DNA of 7,778 nucleotides from an uncultured Collinsella sp. (GTDB taxonomy: Bacteria; Actinomycetota; Coriobacteriia; Coriobacteriales; Coriobacteriaceae), in the NCBI GenBank assembly GCA_900552185.1, contig URYT01000087.1, positions 1 through 7,778 of the forward strand, read 5' to 3'. Below, in pieces: positions 1 through 5,612 of the stretch. How positions within the stretch are numbered: position 1 is the first letter of the stretch; each line of letters opens with the position of its first letter. The notes beneath the pieces were generated by a model, which saw nothing but the letters and a program-made list of their open reading frames with translations, ran no database searches and had not been told where the DNA came from. Made by a program: the position numbers and the translations under genes.

Positions 1-1048
1 CATCTACCTCGCGATCGGACCGTGCTTGGCCATTCCGCGCACCTCGTCGACCTCTTTTGAGATGTTGCAGCCGCTGCTTCCTGCCGGCATTTCGCTCGAA
101 GTGGCGCGCCTTGTGTTCTCGGTGGCGTTCTTTGCCGTGGCCTACTTGCTGGCCATGCACCCCAGTGCGCTCACCAAGCTGCTGGGGCGCATCACCGGTC
201 CCGCGCTTATCGTGCTGATCGTGGCCGTGGGCGCTGCGCTGTTCAATCCCGTGGACGCCGTCCGTGCGACGCACGGCGCGTATGAGGGCAATGCGGTCAT
301 GGCGGGTTTCCAGACGGGTTATCAGACCATGGACCTGCTTGCGTCGCTCACCTTCGGCATCGTCATCGCGACGAATATCCGCGAGCTCGGCGTGACCGAT
401 GATGCGGGCCTCACGCGCGAGGTCTCGCGTGCGGGCGTGTTCGCCGGCTTGCTCATGGGTCTCATCTACTGCGGTCTGGCCGTGGTGGGCCTGAATGTGG
501 CCCCCGCCATGCCGGATGCAACGAACGGCGCCGCGATCCTGACGGCTTCGGCCACCTTGCACTTCGGCTCCATGGGAACGGTGGTTGTCGCTGCGATTTT
601 CCTGCTCGCTTGTCTGAACGTGTGCATTGGACTCATCAGCTGCTGCGGCACGTATTTCGCCGAGGCGTTTCCGCGTGTTCCCTATCGCATGTGGGCCCTG
701 GGTTTCGCCGTGTTCTCCTGTGCCGTTTCCAATGTGGGCCTCGATGCGATTCTGGCGTTCTCGGTCCCGTTGTTGAACGCGCTGTATCCGGTGGCGATCG
801 TGATCGTGCTCATGGGGATGATGCACAAAGGGTGCGACCTCGTTCCTCGCGTGTGGCCGTGGGTTGTGGGCTTCACGGGCGTGGTGAGCGTTGCCACTGC
901 TCTGCGCGATGCGTTCTTCGCGGGCGCGTGGTTGCCCTTCGATGCGATGCCCTTCGCCGACCTTGGCATGAATTGGGTCTTTCCGGCGCTGGTGGGTATG
1001 GTCATCGGCGTTGCGGTGTCGGGCATCCGCTCCTCTGCCGTCGAATAG
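1..1048 (+). CDS. brnQ: Branched-chain amino acid transport system II carrier protein (BrnQ/LIV-II), 3' part
   Basis: Partial gene: the reading frame is open from base 2 and the N-terminus lies outside the window. The visible 348 residues begin inside the conserved BrnQ segment IGPCLAIPRT followed by SFEM, and continue through about eight hydrophobic stretches. One carries the family-typical GYQTMDLLASLTFG region (bases about 317-358). BrnQ proteins are roughly 430-450 residues, so about 80-90 are missing upstream. Family knowledge: these are inner-membrane Na+ (or H+) symporters for leucine, isoleucine and valine. A TTG at base 26 would give an open frame but falls within the conserved core, so it is not the start. 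The protein ends with a short SSAVE tail at TAG 1046-1048. No T-rich terminator follows. Family assignment is confident; the exact substrate is not visible. Confidence 0.9.
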   Translation, partial: IYLAIGPCLAIPRTSSTSFEMLQPLLPAGISLEVARLVFSVAFFAVAYLLAMHPSALTKLLGRITGPALIVLIVAVGAALFNPVDAVRATHGAYEGNAVMAGFQTGYQTMDLLASLTFGIVIATNIRELGVTDDAGLTREVSRAGVFAGLLMGLIYCGLAVVGLNVAPAMPDATNGAAILTASATLHFGSMGTVVVAAIFLLACLNVCIGLISCCGTYFAEAFPRVPYRMWALGFAVFSCAVSNVGLDAILAFSVPLLNALYPVAIVIVLMGMMHKGCDLVPRVWPWVVGFTGVVSVATALRDAFFAGAWLPFDAMPFADLGMNWVFPALVGMVIGVAVSGIRSSAVE

Positions 1049-1098
1049 GCGTTGGGACCGTCTGCCGGGTTGTGGCGCGCACGCCGCGCGATGCTGGG

Positions 1099-1104
1099 TA
1101 TAGT
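1099..1104 (+). promoter_or_regulatory. Possible -10 box of the ROK kinase gene
   Basis: TATAGT lies 59 bases before the chosen ROK start codon and resembles the TATACT boxes seen before other genes in this window. No convincing -35 hexamer lies 16-18 bases upstream. It would place the transcript start near base 1111, upstream of both candidate start codons. Confidence 0.35.
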
Positions 1105-1163
1105 CGAGAGCGGAAGCAATGCAGTCGCCTCAGTTCGGTTTGGGTGGCGTGAAAGGAGACCTT

Positions 1164-2120
1164 ATGGCGGAGAGCAAACAGTACTACATCGGTGTCGACG
1201 TCGGAGGCACCTCCGTCAAGCTCGGCTTGTTTGACGAGGAGGGCGACCTGCTCGGCAAGACGAGCGTTCCCACGCCCTCGCTGGCATGCGGTGAGGGCCA
1301 CGCCGCCGTGATTAGCGGCATCGAACAGCTTATGGCTGGCGTGCAGCAGCCCATGCTGTTCGTGCGAGGTATCGGCTTGGCAGTGCCTTGTCCGGTGCCC
1401 GCAAGCGGTGTGATCACCATGGCGGCCAACATCGAGATCGACGCCCCGGCACTCAAAGAGGCGCTCGAGGTACGCTGCCCGCATGCGTTGGTTCGCTATG
1501 TGAACGACGCGAATGCGGCGACGATGGGTGAGGTCTGGCGCGGCAGTGCGCAGGGGCACCGCAGCATGGTTATGGTGACCATCGGAACGGGCCTCGGCGG
1601 TGGCGTGGTGGTGAACGGCGATGTCATCGACGGCGCGTTCGGTGCCGGCGGCGAGATCGGGCACATCTGCGTGAATCCGGCCGAGGAGCGCGCGTGCGGC
1701 TGCGGTCTGCACGGATGCCTAGAGCAGTACGCCTCGGCTTCCGGCGTGGTCAGCAACTACCTGCGCGTGTGCGAGGAGCGCGGTGTCGAGCCTGTCGAGC
1801 TGGTGGGTCCGAGCGATTCGCGTTCGGTGTTCGACGCGGCTCGTACGGGCGATGAGACGGCGCTCGCCGCGATCGATGTCACCATGGACTATCTCTCGCT
1901 TGGTTTGCAGATTATCTCCGCCGTCGTGGATCCCGAGGTTTACGTGCTCGGCGGCGGTGCGTCCGCTTCGGCCGATATGTTCCTGGATTCCCTGCGCGCG
2001 AAGTACGAGGCCCGCGCGTTCCCCGCGAGCCGCGCCACGGCGATCGAAGTCGCCTCGCTCGGCAACGACGCCGGTATCATCGGTGCCGCCTACGTAGCCC
2101 TGCGCGCCGCCGGCAAATAG
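1164..2120 (+). CDS. ROK-family sugar kinase, probably glucokinase
   Basis: A 318-residue cytoplasmic ATP-dependent sugar kinase of the ROK family. Visible motifs in order: N-terminal phosphate-binding loop GVDVGGTSVK (D12, G14, G15, T16); NDANAA with the likely catalytic base D115; GTGLGGG at 141-147; the EIGH element (E164, H167); and the ROK zinc signature CGCGLHGCLE, with C178, C180 and C185 joining H167 as zinc ligands. A second glycine-rich turn, LGGGASAS, lies near the C-terminus. Length fits the usual 300-320 residues. The ATG at 1164 is preferred because AAAGGAG (1152-1158) sits 5 bases before it. An in-frame ATG at 1119 would add 15 residues unlike the family and lacks a good ribosome binding site. 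There is no N-terminal helix-turn-helix, so it is a kinase rather than a ROK repressor. Glucose is the likely substrate, but ManNAc, fructose or allose kinases share these motifs. Confidence 0.9.
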   Translation: MAESKQYYIGVDVGGTSVKLGLFDEEGDLLGKTSVPTPSLACGEGHAAVISGIEQLMAGVQQPMLFVRGIGLAVPCPVPASGVITMAANIEIDAPALKEALEVRCPHALVRYVNDANAATMGEVWRGSAQGHRSMVMVTIGTGLGGGVVVNGDVIDGAFGAGGEIGHICVNPAEERACGCGLHGCLEQYASASGVVSNYLRVCEERGVEPVELVGPSDSRSVFDAARTGDETALAAIDVTMDYLSLGLQIISAVVDPEVYVLGGGASASADMFLDSLRAKYEARAFPASRATAIEVASLGNDAGIIGAAYVALRAAGK

Positions 2121-2122
2121 CC

Positions 2123-2183
2123 GGTGCAAGGGGGTCAGGTTTCTTTGCACCAACATGGTGCAAGGGGGACAGACTTGGCCCCC
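2123..2183. repeat. Palindromic repeat element (REP-like) with two GGTGCAAGGGGG units
   Basis: The element starts two bases after the ROK stop codon. GGTGCAAGGGGG occurs at 2123-2134 and again at 2157-2168, 34 bases apart, followed by TCAGG and ACAGA. The first unit closes with TTGCACC (2145-2151), an exact inverted partner of GGTGCAA at both 2123-2129 and 2157-2163. Two alternative hairpins are therefore possible: one with a 15-base loop, the other with a 5-base loop AACAT. The second unit does not end in TTGCACC; it ends in GGCCCCC, which can pair with its own GGGGG. The repeat structure is seen directly. Likeness to the GGGGTCAGG motif around REP-associated Y1 transposases is from memory. 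It may also act as a 3' end for the ROK transcript, although no T-run follows. Confidence 0.65.
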
Positions 2184-2286
2184 ATGCTTGCCCCAAAATG
2201 TGCCGCGACCCTTCCGTCTGCGAAGGCTCGGCATCGGCGTGCTACCATAGCTACGTCCAAGTACACATATCAAGTGGAGGATATCC

Positions 2287-3210
2287 ATGGCAAACGTTCT
2301 TGTCTTTGGTCACCAGAACCCCGATAACGACGCCATCATGAGCGCCGTCGTCCTGTCTCAGCTGCTCAACCAGGTTGAGTATGCCGGCAACACCTACGAG
2401 GCCTGCGCCCTTGGCCAGCTTCCGGCCGAGTCCGCCAAGCTGCTCGCCGACGCCGGCATCGCCGAGCCCCGCGTGATCGAGTCCGTCGAGGCCGGCCAGC
2501 TCGTCGTTCTCACCGACCACAACGAGTCCGCCCAGTCCGTCGCCGGCCTTAAGGACGCCACGGTCTTTGGCGTCGTCGACCATCATCGCATCGGCGACTT
2601 CGAGACCGCCGGCCCGCTGCACTACATCTGCCTGCCCTGGGGCTCCAGCTGCACCATCGTCACTAAGCTCGCCGACGTGCTCGGCGTTGAGCTTTCCGAC
2701 GTCCAGGCCAAGCTGCTGCTCTCGGCCATGATGACCGACACGCTCATGCTCAAGAGCCCCACCACCACCGATGTCGACCGCGCCGTCGCCGCCAAGCTCG
2801 GCGAGCAGGTGGGCGTCGATCCGGTCAAGTTTGGCATGGAGGTCTTCCTTACCCGTCCGTCCGGCTCCTTCACCGCAGCCGAGATGGTCGGCAACGACAT
2901 CAAGATGTTCGAGCCCGCCGGCAAGAAGCTGCTCATCGGCCAGTACGAGACCGTCGACAAGAGCCGTGCGCTCGGCATGATCGACGAGATTCGCGAGGCC
3001 ATGCGCGCCTATGCCGCCGAGAAGGATGCCGACGGCATCGTCCTGTGCATCACCGACATCATGGAGGAGGGCTCGCAGGTCCTGCTCGAGGGCGAGACCG
3101 AGGCCGCTCAGAAGGGCCTGGGCATCGCCGACGAGCATGATGGCGTCTGGATGCCGGGCGTTCTTTCCCGTAAGAAGCAGGTCGCTGCCCCCATCATGGC
3201 TGCCTGCTAG
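2287..3210 (+). CDS. ppaC: Manganese-dependent inorganic pyrophosphatase (family II, DHH/DHHA2)
   Basis: A 307-residue cytoplasmic enzyme hydrolysing pyrophosphate to two phosphates, pulling biosynthetic reactions forward. The DHH domain shows all expected metal ligands: GHQNPDND (H9, D13, D15), TDHNE (D77), VDHHR (D98, H99, H100) and the MMTDTLMLKSPT segment (D151). The C-terminal DHHA2 domain carries the substrate-binding SRKKQ motif (R295, K296). Length matches the short family II enzymes; there is no inserted CBS/DRTGG regulatory region. GGAGG at 2276-2280 lies 6 bases before the ATG. Codon use is strikingly uniform (GCC, GTC, CTC, GAC, AAG), more so than in brnQ or the ROK gene, fitting high expression. 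A weak -10-like TACCAT lies at 2243-2248. A strong terminator follows, so the gene is probably monocistronic. Identification is very secure. Confidence 0.97.
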   Translation: MANVLVFGHQNPDNDAIMSAVVLSQLLNQVEYAGNTYEACALGQLPAESAKLLADAGIAEPRVIESVEAGQLVVLTDHNESAQSVAGLKDATVFGVVDHHRIGDFETAGPLHYICLPWGSSCTIVTKLADVLGVELSDVQAKLLLSAMMTDTLMLKSPTTTDVDRAVAAKLGEQVGVDPVKFGMEVFLTRPSGSFTAAEMVGNDIKMFEPAGKKLLIGQYETVDKSRALGMIDEIREAMRAYAAEKDADGIVLCITDIMEEGSQVLLEGETEAAQKGLGIADEHDGVWMPGVLSRKKQVAAPIMAAC

Positions 3211-3227
3211 GTTTTTGACCTAACACC

Positions 3228-3268
3228 GACGGCCGGATCGCGGAAGCCCCGCGCTCCGGTCGTTTTTT
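3228..3268 (+). terminator. Intrinsic terminator of ppaC
   Basis: A GC-rich hairpin begins 18 bases after the ppaC stop. The inner stem CGCGG/CCGCG (3239-3243 with 3249-3253), a one-base mismatch, and the outer stem pairing 3230-3237 with 3255-3262 surround an AAGCC loop. Six T residues (3263-3268) follow immediately. Confidence 0.93.
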
Positions 3269-3311
3269 GTGCACGGCGCCGCGTCGTCTCTTGGACAGGC
3301 GTGCTCGTGCC

Positions 3312-3332
3312 GTTGAGCAAATAATGTTCAAC
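3312..3332. repeat. Inverted repeat upstream of nhaA (possible operator or RNA hairpin)
   Basis: GTTGAGCA, loop AATAA, then TGTTCAAC: an 8-base-pair inverted repeat with one G-U wobble as RNA. It stands out as AT-rich in a GC-rich gap. It is itself enclosed by an 8-base inverted repeat, CAGGCGTG (3296-3303) with CACGCCTG (3353-3360). It could be a regulator site or part of a folded leader; the sequence does not decide which. Confidence 0.45.
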
Positions 3333-3407
3333 CTGTGGTTCCGCTTTTCGGCCACGCCTGCGTGCTTGTCGCGCAGGGTAGGCTAGATGCAAGCGTAATA
3401 CGTTAGA

Positions 3408-3443
3408 GCGCGGCGCCGCCATCTGGGCGGGCCGTGCTTTTTT
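3408..3443 (+). terminator. Intrinsic terminator in the nhaA leader (possible attenuator)
   Basis: The 5' arm at 3408-3420 pairs with the 3' arm at 3426-3437 (twelve pairs, one G-U wobble, one bulged G at 3415, loop ATCTG). Six T residues follow (3438-3443). It is a well-formed Rho-independent terminator on the coding strand, yet it ends only 33 bases before the nhaA ATG and 140 bases after the ppaC terminator. A promoter upstream of it would make it an attenuator; if the nhaA promoter overlaps or follows it, it is only a second stop for ppaC readthrough. I see no convincing promoter on either side. Confidence 0.75.
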
Positions 3444-3476
3444 AAGACGGGAGCCTTCCCGTGAAAGGAGCCGCCC

Positions 3477-4835
3477 ATGGCAGCACCCGAGCAGCTGTTT
3501 AACGTTCGTGAACGTAAGCGTTTTGAGCGTCACGACATCTGGGAGCGCATTGCCGAGAACGGCACGATTTCCGCCGCCGTCATGGTGATCGCTGCCATCG
3601 CCGCCGTTATCTGTGCCAACACCGATGCCTACGAGGCCATCCATCACTTTTTGGAGACCCCGCTGTATGTGGGCCTGGGCAACCTTACGGCCGGTTTCAC
3701 CGTTGAGCTTTTCGTCAACGACTTCCTCATGGCGATTTTCTTTTTGCTCGTGGGCATTGAGCTTAAGTATGAGATGACGGTCGGCGAGCTCAAGAACCCG
3801 CGTCAGGCCATGCTTCCCATGCTGGCGGCCGTGGGCGGCGTCGTCGTTCCTGCGTGCATCTACCTCATCTTTAACCATGCCGGCGCGCACAACGGTTGGG
3901 CTATCCCCATGGCAACCGATATTGCCTTTGCGCTGGGCGTGCTGTCGCTTTTGGGCAATCGCGTGCCCAACGGCGTGCGCGTGTTCTTCTCGACGCTCGC
4001 CATCGCCGACGACCTGATCTCTATCGCCGCCATCGCCATCTTCTACGGTCAGAGCCCCAATCCGTTTTGGCTGGGTGCCGCCGCGGTTGTGACCTGCGCA
4101 CTCGTGTGGCTCAACAAGACGCAGCACTACCGCCTCGCCCCGTACTCGGTGCTGGGCTTGCTGCTGTGGTTCTGCATGTTCAAGAGCGGCGTGCATGCCA
4201 CGCTCGCCGGCGTCATCCTGGCCTTCACCATTCCGGCCAAGTGCGGTGTTAAGCTCGATAGCCTTACCGATTGGCTGGGCGAATGCCTGCCGTTGCTCGA
4301 CGACCGCTACGATGACGAGGCGCACATCCTGGGCCAGCATGACTTTACCGTCTCGACCACTAAGGTCGAGCGCGTCATGCACCGCGTGACCCCGCCGCTC
4401 ATCCGCATGGAGCGTCTGATTTCCACGCCGGTCAACTTTGTGATCCTGCCGATCTTCGCGTTCGTCAACGCACAGGTTCGCCTGGTGGGCGTGGATATGA
4501 GCGCGTTGCTCACCGACCCGGTGACGCTCGGCGTGTACTTTGGCATGCTGCTGGGCAAGCCGATCGGCATCTTTGGCATGACGTTCGCCCTGGTTAAGCT
4601 CAAGGCCTGCGAGCTGCCGCACAACGTCAACTGGCACATGATCGCCGGTGTGGGCATTCTGGGTGGCATCGGCTTTACCATGTCGATCCTCATCAGCGGC
4701 CTTGCCTTCCCAACGGCCCAGTTCGAGGTCCTGGCTGCCAAGGCCGCTATTCTTGCCGGTTCGGTCACCGCTGCCGTACTTGGCATGATCTACATGAGTG
4801 TGATCTGCAAACACCCCGCGCCCAAGGACGAGTAA
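3477..4835 (+). CDS. nhaA: Na+/H+ antiporter NhaA
   Basis: A 452-residue inner-membrane antiporter that expels Na+ (or Li+) in exchange for protons, controlling pH and salt balance. Conserved NhaA elements: FLLVGIELKYEM near 89-100; ATDIAFALGVLSLLG (D148, corresponding to E. coli D133); the ion-binding pair in LAIADDL (D178, D179, corresponding to D163/D164); and LLGKPIG with K361 (corresponding to K300). About twelve hydrophobic segments are interrupted by a hydrophilic stretch at about 255-315, carrying an acidic LDDRYDDE run. This stretch makes it longer than the 388-residue E. coli protein. Such longer forms are, to my knowledge, common in actinobacteria. AAAGGAG (3464-3470) lies 6 bases before the ATG. 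The leader contains a terminator, so expression may be controlled by transcription readthrough (inference). The gene stands alone and is closed by a 15-base-pair hairpin. Confidence 0.95.
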   Translation: MAAPEQLFNVRERKRFERHDIWERIAENGTISAAVMVIAAIAAVICANTDAYEAIHHFLETPLYVGLGNLTAGFTVELFVNDFLMAIFFLLVGIELKYEMTVGELKNPRQAMLPMLAAVGGVVVPACIYLIFNHAGAHNGWAIPMATDIAFALGVLSLLGNRVPNGVRVFFSTLAIADDLISIAAIAIFYGQSPNPFWLGAAAVVTCALVWLNKTQHYRLAPYSVLGLLLWFCMFKSGVHATLAGVILAFTIPAKCGVKLDSLTDWLGECLPLLDDRYDDEAHILGQHDFTVSTTKVERVMHRVTPPLIRMERLISTPVNFVILPIFAFVNAQVRLVGVDMSALLTDPVTLGVYFGMLLGKPIGIFGMTFALVKLKACELPHNVNWHMIAGVGILGGIGFTMSILISGLAFPTAQFEVLAAKAAILAGSVTAAVLGMIYMSVICKHPAPKDE

Positions 4836-4928
4836 GAGCGCGAAAACCGGCTCCAGAACCGATTCGGGCGCGTTCAAAATGCGGATTCGGGTGGTGCTTG
4901 CCGCCTGCCAGACACGCCAGTGGTCAAA

Positions 4929-4964
4929 AAACGCCGTTTGTGAGTACTGTCACAAACGGCGTTT
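4929..4964. terminator. Bidirectional terminator between nhaA and the convergent 84-residue gene
   Basis: A perfect 15-base-pair stem (4929-4943 with 4950-4964), loop GTACTG, preceded by an A-run (4926-4931) and followed by T-rich TTTCATTTT. Because the A-run gives Ts on the other strand, it can work in both directions. It lies 93 bases after the nhaA stop. Confidence 0.85.
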
Positions 4965-5161
4965 CATTTTAGGTGCGGAAAATAATGAACAAAGTTATAA
5001 GAACTGTACGTTAATGAGTGACCATCGACTTCCAATTTGGCGCTAGCTGACGGTGATTGGGGAGTTTCAAGTCGAGTTTTGCCGATTTCGACCAAGAATC
5101 GCTGCTACTAAAAGGGTAACAGTACTCATATTTGCCCTTTTTTGGCCACAAGCCCTAAAAC
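4965..5161. other. AT-rich gene-free segment with several inverted repeats
   Basis: This segment is visibly poorer in GC than the genes on either side and contains no credible coding region. It has TTTTAGG at 4967-4973 and its complement CCTAAAA at 5154-5160. Between them are TCGACTT (5025-5031) with AAGTCGA (5069-5075), directly nested CCAAT (5032-5036) with ATTGG (5056-5060), then CGATT (5083-5087) with AATCG (5097-5101), then the hairpin at 5110-5143. The possible reading frame at 5053-5280 shows no family likeness and runs antisense into the small minus-strand gene, so I do not call it. The segment might be a small RNA ending at 5143 or a decayed short insertion; neither is proven. Confidence 0.4.
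5110..5143. terminator. Terminator-like hairpin with A-run and T-run
   Basis: AAAAGGGTAA (5110-5119) pairs with 5132-5141 (ten pairs, one T-G wobble) around a 12-base loop that contains the palindrome AGTACT. Six Ts occupy 5138-5143. It has terminator geometry on the plus strand and a weaker one on the minus strand. No plus-strand gene ends nearby, so it either backs up neighbouring terminators or ends an unannotated transcript. Confidence 0.55.
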
Positions 5162-5210
5162 AAGCCTCGCCAAGGTCGGGAAACGGGCCAAATCGCCGGC
5201 CTCGAGGCTT
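5157..5210 (-). terminator. Terminator-like inverted repeat of the 84-residue gene
   Basis: AAGCCTCG (5162-5169) and CGAGGCTT (5203-5210) are exact inverted partners. Read on the minus strand, the stem begins at the TAA stop codon of the small gene and is followed by GTTTT (5161-5157). The loop is long (33 bases) but GC-rich and can fold further. It is a plausible but not textbook intrinsic terminator. Confidence 0.5.
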
Positions 5211-5463
5211 ATTCCACGGTGCCGTAGATGGCGCCCCAGCCGTGGGCGGCCAAGGCGGAGTTGAGCTGGTCGCAAAGTGACTGGCGGTCGTAATAGCCGG
5301 GCGGTAGCAGGTTGACGATTTCCATGAGATCGGGCGCCAGATCCAAGATTTCGGCCTGTACGATCAGATCCAGGCGGTCGATGGCGTGGCGGTCGTAAAA
5401 CAGTCCGTCGACCAGGCGCTGAAGGTCGCCGAATTCCTCGGCCTGGAACGATCCGTACTCCAT
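5209..5463 (-). CDS. Small acidic protein of unknown function (84 residues)
   Basis: I do not recognise the family. The gene is believable for three reasons. AGGAGG (complement of 5468-5473) lies 4 bases before the ATG. The frame is closed by an inverted repeat followed by Ts. Its neighbours on both sides point the other way, leaving it its own space. The protein is soluble, without signal peptide or membrane segment. It is acidic, with helix-like sequence at about 8-52 rich in D, E and L (for example EIVNLLPPG at 48-56), and a distinct C-terminal part, DRQSLCDQLNSALAAHGWG at 59-77, ending in IYGTVE. It has one cysteine (C64), no metal-binding cluster and no helix-turn-helix I can defend. It diverges from the aminotransferase gene, with a perfect 12-base palindrome in the shared gap. 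A cytoplasmic regulator or an adaptor is possible, but nothing in the sequence shows it. Confidence 0.75.
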   Translation of the reverse strand: MEYGSFQAEEFGDLQRLVDGLFYDRHAIDRLDLIVQAEILDLAPDLMEIVNLLPPGYYDRQSLCDQLNSALAAHGWGAIYGTVE

Positions 5464-5482
5464 AGTGCCTCCTTGGGCGCTT

Positions 5483-5494
5483 CATGCCGGCATG
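5483..5494. repeat. Perfect 12-base palindrome upstream of the 84-residue gene
   Basis: CATGCCGGCATG is a complete dyad located 20 bases before the minus-strand start codon and 10 bases beyond its ribosome binding site. This is within the 5' untranslated region or close to its promoter. It could be an operator or a short RNA stem; a 12-base palindrome can also arise by chance. Confidence 0.3.
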
Positions 5495-5565
5495 CGCGGC
5501 GATTCGTAATTTATTGCGATGGACTTAATCTATCACGGCTTCATAACGTTGTGACGGTGGCGGTC

Positions 5566-5571
5566 TATACT
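5566..5571 (+). promoter_or_regulatory. -10 box of the aspartate aminotransferase gene
   Basis: TATACT lies 41 bases before the ATG of the aminotransferase and matches the -10 box before tatA exactly. The 17-base-spaced upstream hexamer (5543-5548, ATAACG) is a poor -35. TTGTGA at 5549-5554 is a better hexamer but only 11 bases away. The predicted transcript start is near 5578. Confidence 0.55.
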
Positions 5572-5612
5572 TAGAAGAATTGCAACGTACCGCTTCGTGA
5601 AAGGTCGCACCC

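Noticed and set aside
26..28. TTG as a start codon for the first gene
   Set aside because: The frame is open upstream to the window edge, and conserved BrnQ residues (IGPC) lie before it, so the gene is truncated by the window.
610..1152. A 180-codon plus-strand frame overlapping brnQ
   Set aside because: Arginine-, cysteine- and glycine-rich translation in the +1 frame of a clear membrane protein gene.
1119..1163. Earlier ATG for the ROK kinase, adding 15 residues
   Set aside because: No good ribosome binding site precedes it, whereas AAAGGAG sits 5 bases before the ATG at 1164; the family starts just before the GVDVGGT loop.
2251..3138. A 295-codon open frame on the minus strand opposite ppaC
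   Set aside because: A repetitive L/G/D/V-rich translation without a family; it is the shadow of the strongly biased codon use of ppaC.
3366..3401. TTGTCG and TAATAC as a promoter for nhaA
   Set aside because: The spacing is 24 bases, far from the usual 16-18, and no other pair of hexamers in this gap is convincing.
3207..4877. A 556-codon open frame on the minus strand opposite nhaA
   Set aside because: It mirrors nhaA, has no recognisable family, is rich in H, R, G and D as expected of antisense GC-rich sequence, and runs through the nhaA leader terminator.
4863..4892. GATTCGGG repeated twice in the gap after nhaA
   Set aside because: Only eight bases, two copies and no symmetry or further structure; within chance for this composition.
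5053..5280. A 75-codon plus-strand frame in the nhaA-downstream gap
   Set aside because: It crosses two hairpins with T-runs, overlaps the 3' end of the minus-strand gene, and looks like no known protein.
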